Positions 6,198 through 6,728 of a DNA stretch of 6,728 nucleotides are shown here, piece after piece. Origin of the DNA: Rhodospirillaceae bacterium (GTDB lineage Bacteria > Pseudomonadota > Alphaproteobacteria > Rhodospirillales > Magnetovibrionaceae); NCBI GenBank assembly GCA_029881835.1, contig JAOULV010000081.1:1-6728 (forward strand), read 5' to 3'. Each line of letters begins with the position of its first letter. The stretch's first letter is position 1. The position numbers and the translations under genes were made by a program. Under the pieces are notes generated by a model. The model did no database searches. It was not told the origin of the DNA and saw only the letters and a list, made by a program, of their open reading frames with translations.

Positions 6198-6728
6198 TTT
6201 ATGGCACCTTTCTCTAGGTGGGGGTTGTTAAAATCTGCGTTTTTTGATCCATCGCCTTCGGGGGAACTCAGCATATGCATTAGTGCGTTTCTGCCTCGTA
6301 CCAGCCTGCTGGTAAGTGTCCCCATGGGTATTCCTAATGTTTCTGCTGCTTCCTTGTAAGAAAGACCTTCAACTGAAACTAACATGATCACCGAACGCTG
6401 TTCTTCAGGTAGGTTGAATATTGCATGGCGCACCGCATCTAATGAGCTTCTTGCCTCAACCGCCCGTTCGCCATCGTGCGAACGTTGGGCATTGTTTTCG
6501 ACCACCTCAAGAAACCTGTCGTTTCGTTTTTTGCCCCTTATCTGGTCAATATGGGTGGTTTGAATAATGCGAAACACCCAACTATCAAGTCTGGTTCCAG
6601 GTTCCCACTGATCAATCCGGCTTACTGCCTTTTCTATGGCCGTTTGCACCAAATCGTCAGCATCGCTTGGGTTTCTGGCCAACCCCAGGGCAAAACGCCT
6701 GAAACGGGGCAATAGCGACACCAACTCT
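6194..6728 (-). CDS. ECF-family RNA polymerase sigma factor (start beyond window edge)
   Basis: The visible part (about 177 codons) encodes an extracytoplasmic-function sigma factor. Counting from the TTG at 6724, region 2 spans about 3-67, with LPRFRRFALGLARNPSDADD and then DSWVFRIIQTTHIDQIR, which melts and reads the -10 element. Region 4 spans about 102-150, with LPEEQRSVIMLVSVEGLSY and the helix-turn-helix EAAETLGIPMGTLTSRLVRGR for -35 recognition. About 25 low-complexity polar residues follow. The frame stays open to the window edge (codons for Glu and Leu precede), and the conserved start of region 2 is cut close, so the true start lies outside; the TTG may not be used. No cysteine occurs in the visible part. 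The stop overlaps the anti-sigma start by four bases, the standard coupling for a sigma/anti-sigma pair. The ECF subgroup was not assigned; no NepR/PhyR signature argues for EcfG. Confidence 0.93.
   Translation of the reverse strand, partial: ELVSLLPRFRRFALGLARNPSDADDLVQTAIEKAVSRIDQWEPGTRLDSWVFRIIQTTHIDQIRGKKRNDRFLEVVENNAQRSHDGERAVEARSSLDAVRHAIFNLPEEQRSVIMLVSVEGLSYKEAAETLGIPMGTLTSRLVRGRNALMHMLSSPEGDGSKNADFNNPHLEKGAIK

Noticed and set aside
6194..6724. Complete sigma factor starting at the TTG at 6724
   Set aside because: The frame remains open to the edge and the residues before the TTG continue the expected start of region 2, so the gene is treated as cut by the window.

Overview
The window looks like chromosomal DNA from an alphaproteobacterium of moderate GC content. 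The support is a cysteine-poor L36 ribosomal protein of the alphaproteobacterial type, a glcDEF glycolate oxidase operon whose GlcD has the C-terminal tail usual in that class, and proteins carrying the C-terminal domain of the rickettsial 17 kDa / RT0821-Lpp0805 surface antigens. The genus cannot be told from the sequence. Nothing points to a phage, insertion sequence, CRISPR array or tRNA.

Left part, plus strand: rpmJ (24-149) is followed by a structured, repeat-bearing 3' region and a clear intrinsic terminator near 257-283. Then comes a tight operon, glcD (367-1854), glcE (1864-3099) and glcF (3096-4403). These encode the two FAD-domain subunits and the iron-sulfur subunit of a membrane-associated glycolate dehydrogenase that oxidises glycolate to glyoxylate and passes electrons to the respiratory chain. 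No regulator, permease, malate synthase or phosphoglycolate phosphatase gene is present in the window.

Right part, minus strand, convergent with glcF: reading from the right edge there is an ECF sigma factor gene (its beginning lies outside the window), a gene for a membrane-spanning anti-sigma factor joined to it by an ATGA overlap, a 134-base spacer, and a gene for an envelope lipoprotein that ends 10 bases from the glcF stop. This is a typical envelope-stress signalling layout.

The most notable point is that the periplasmic end of the anti-sigma factor (residues 155-222) and the C-terminal end of the lipoprotein (residues 244-311) are the same domain. They align over 68 columns without a gap, with 25 identities by hand count, and share two cysteines 21 residues apart and a tryptophan seven residues after the second. 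The sensor and its neighbouring envelope protein therefore probably share a common fold, which suggests the lipoprotein is a partner, target or decoy of the sensing domain. That functional link is inference; the shared domain is visible in the sequence.
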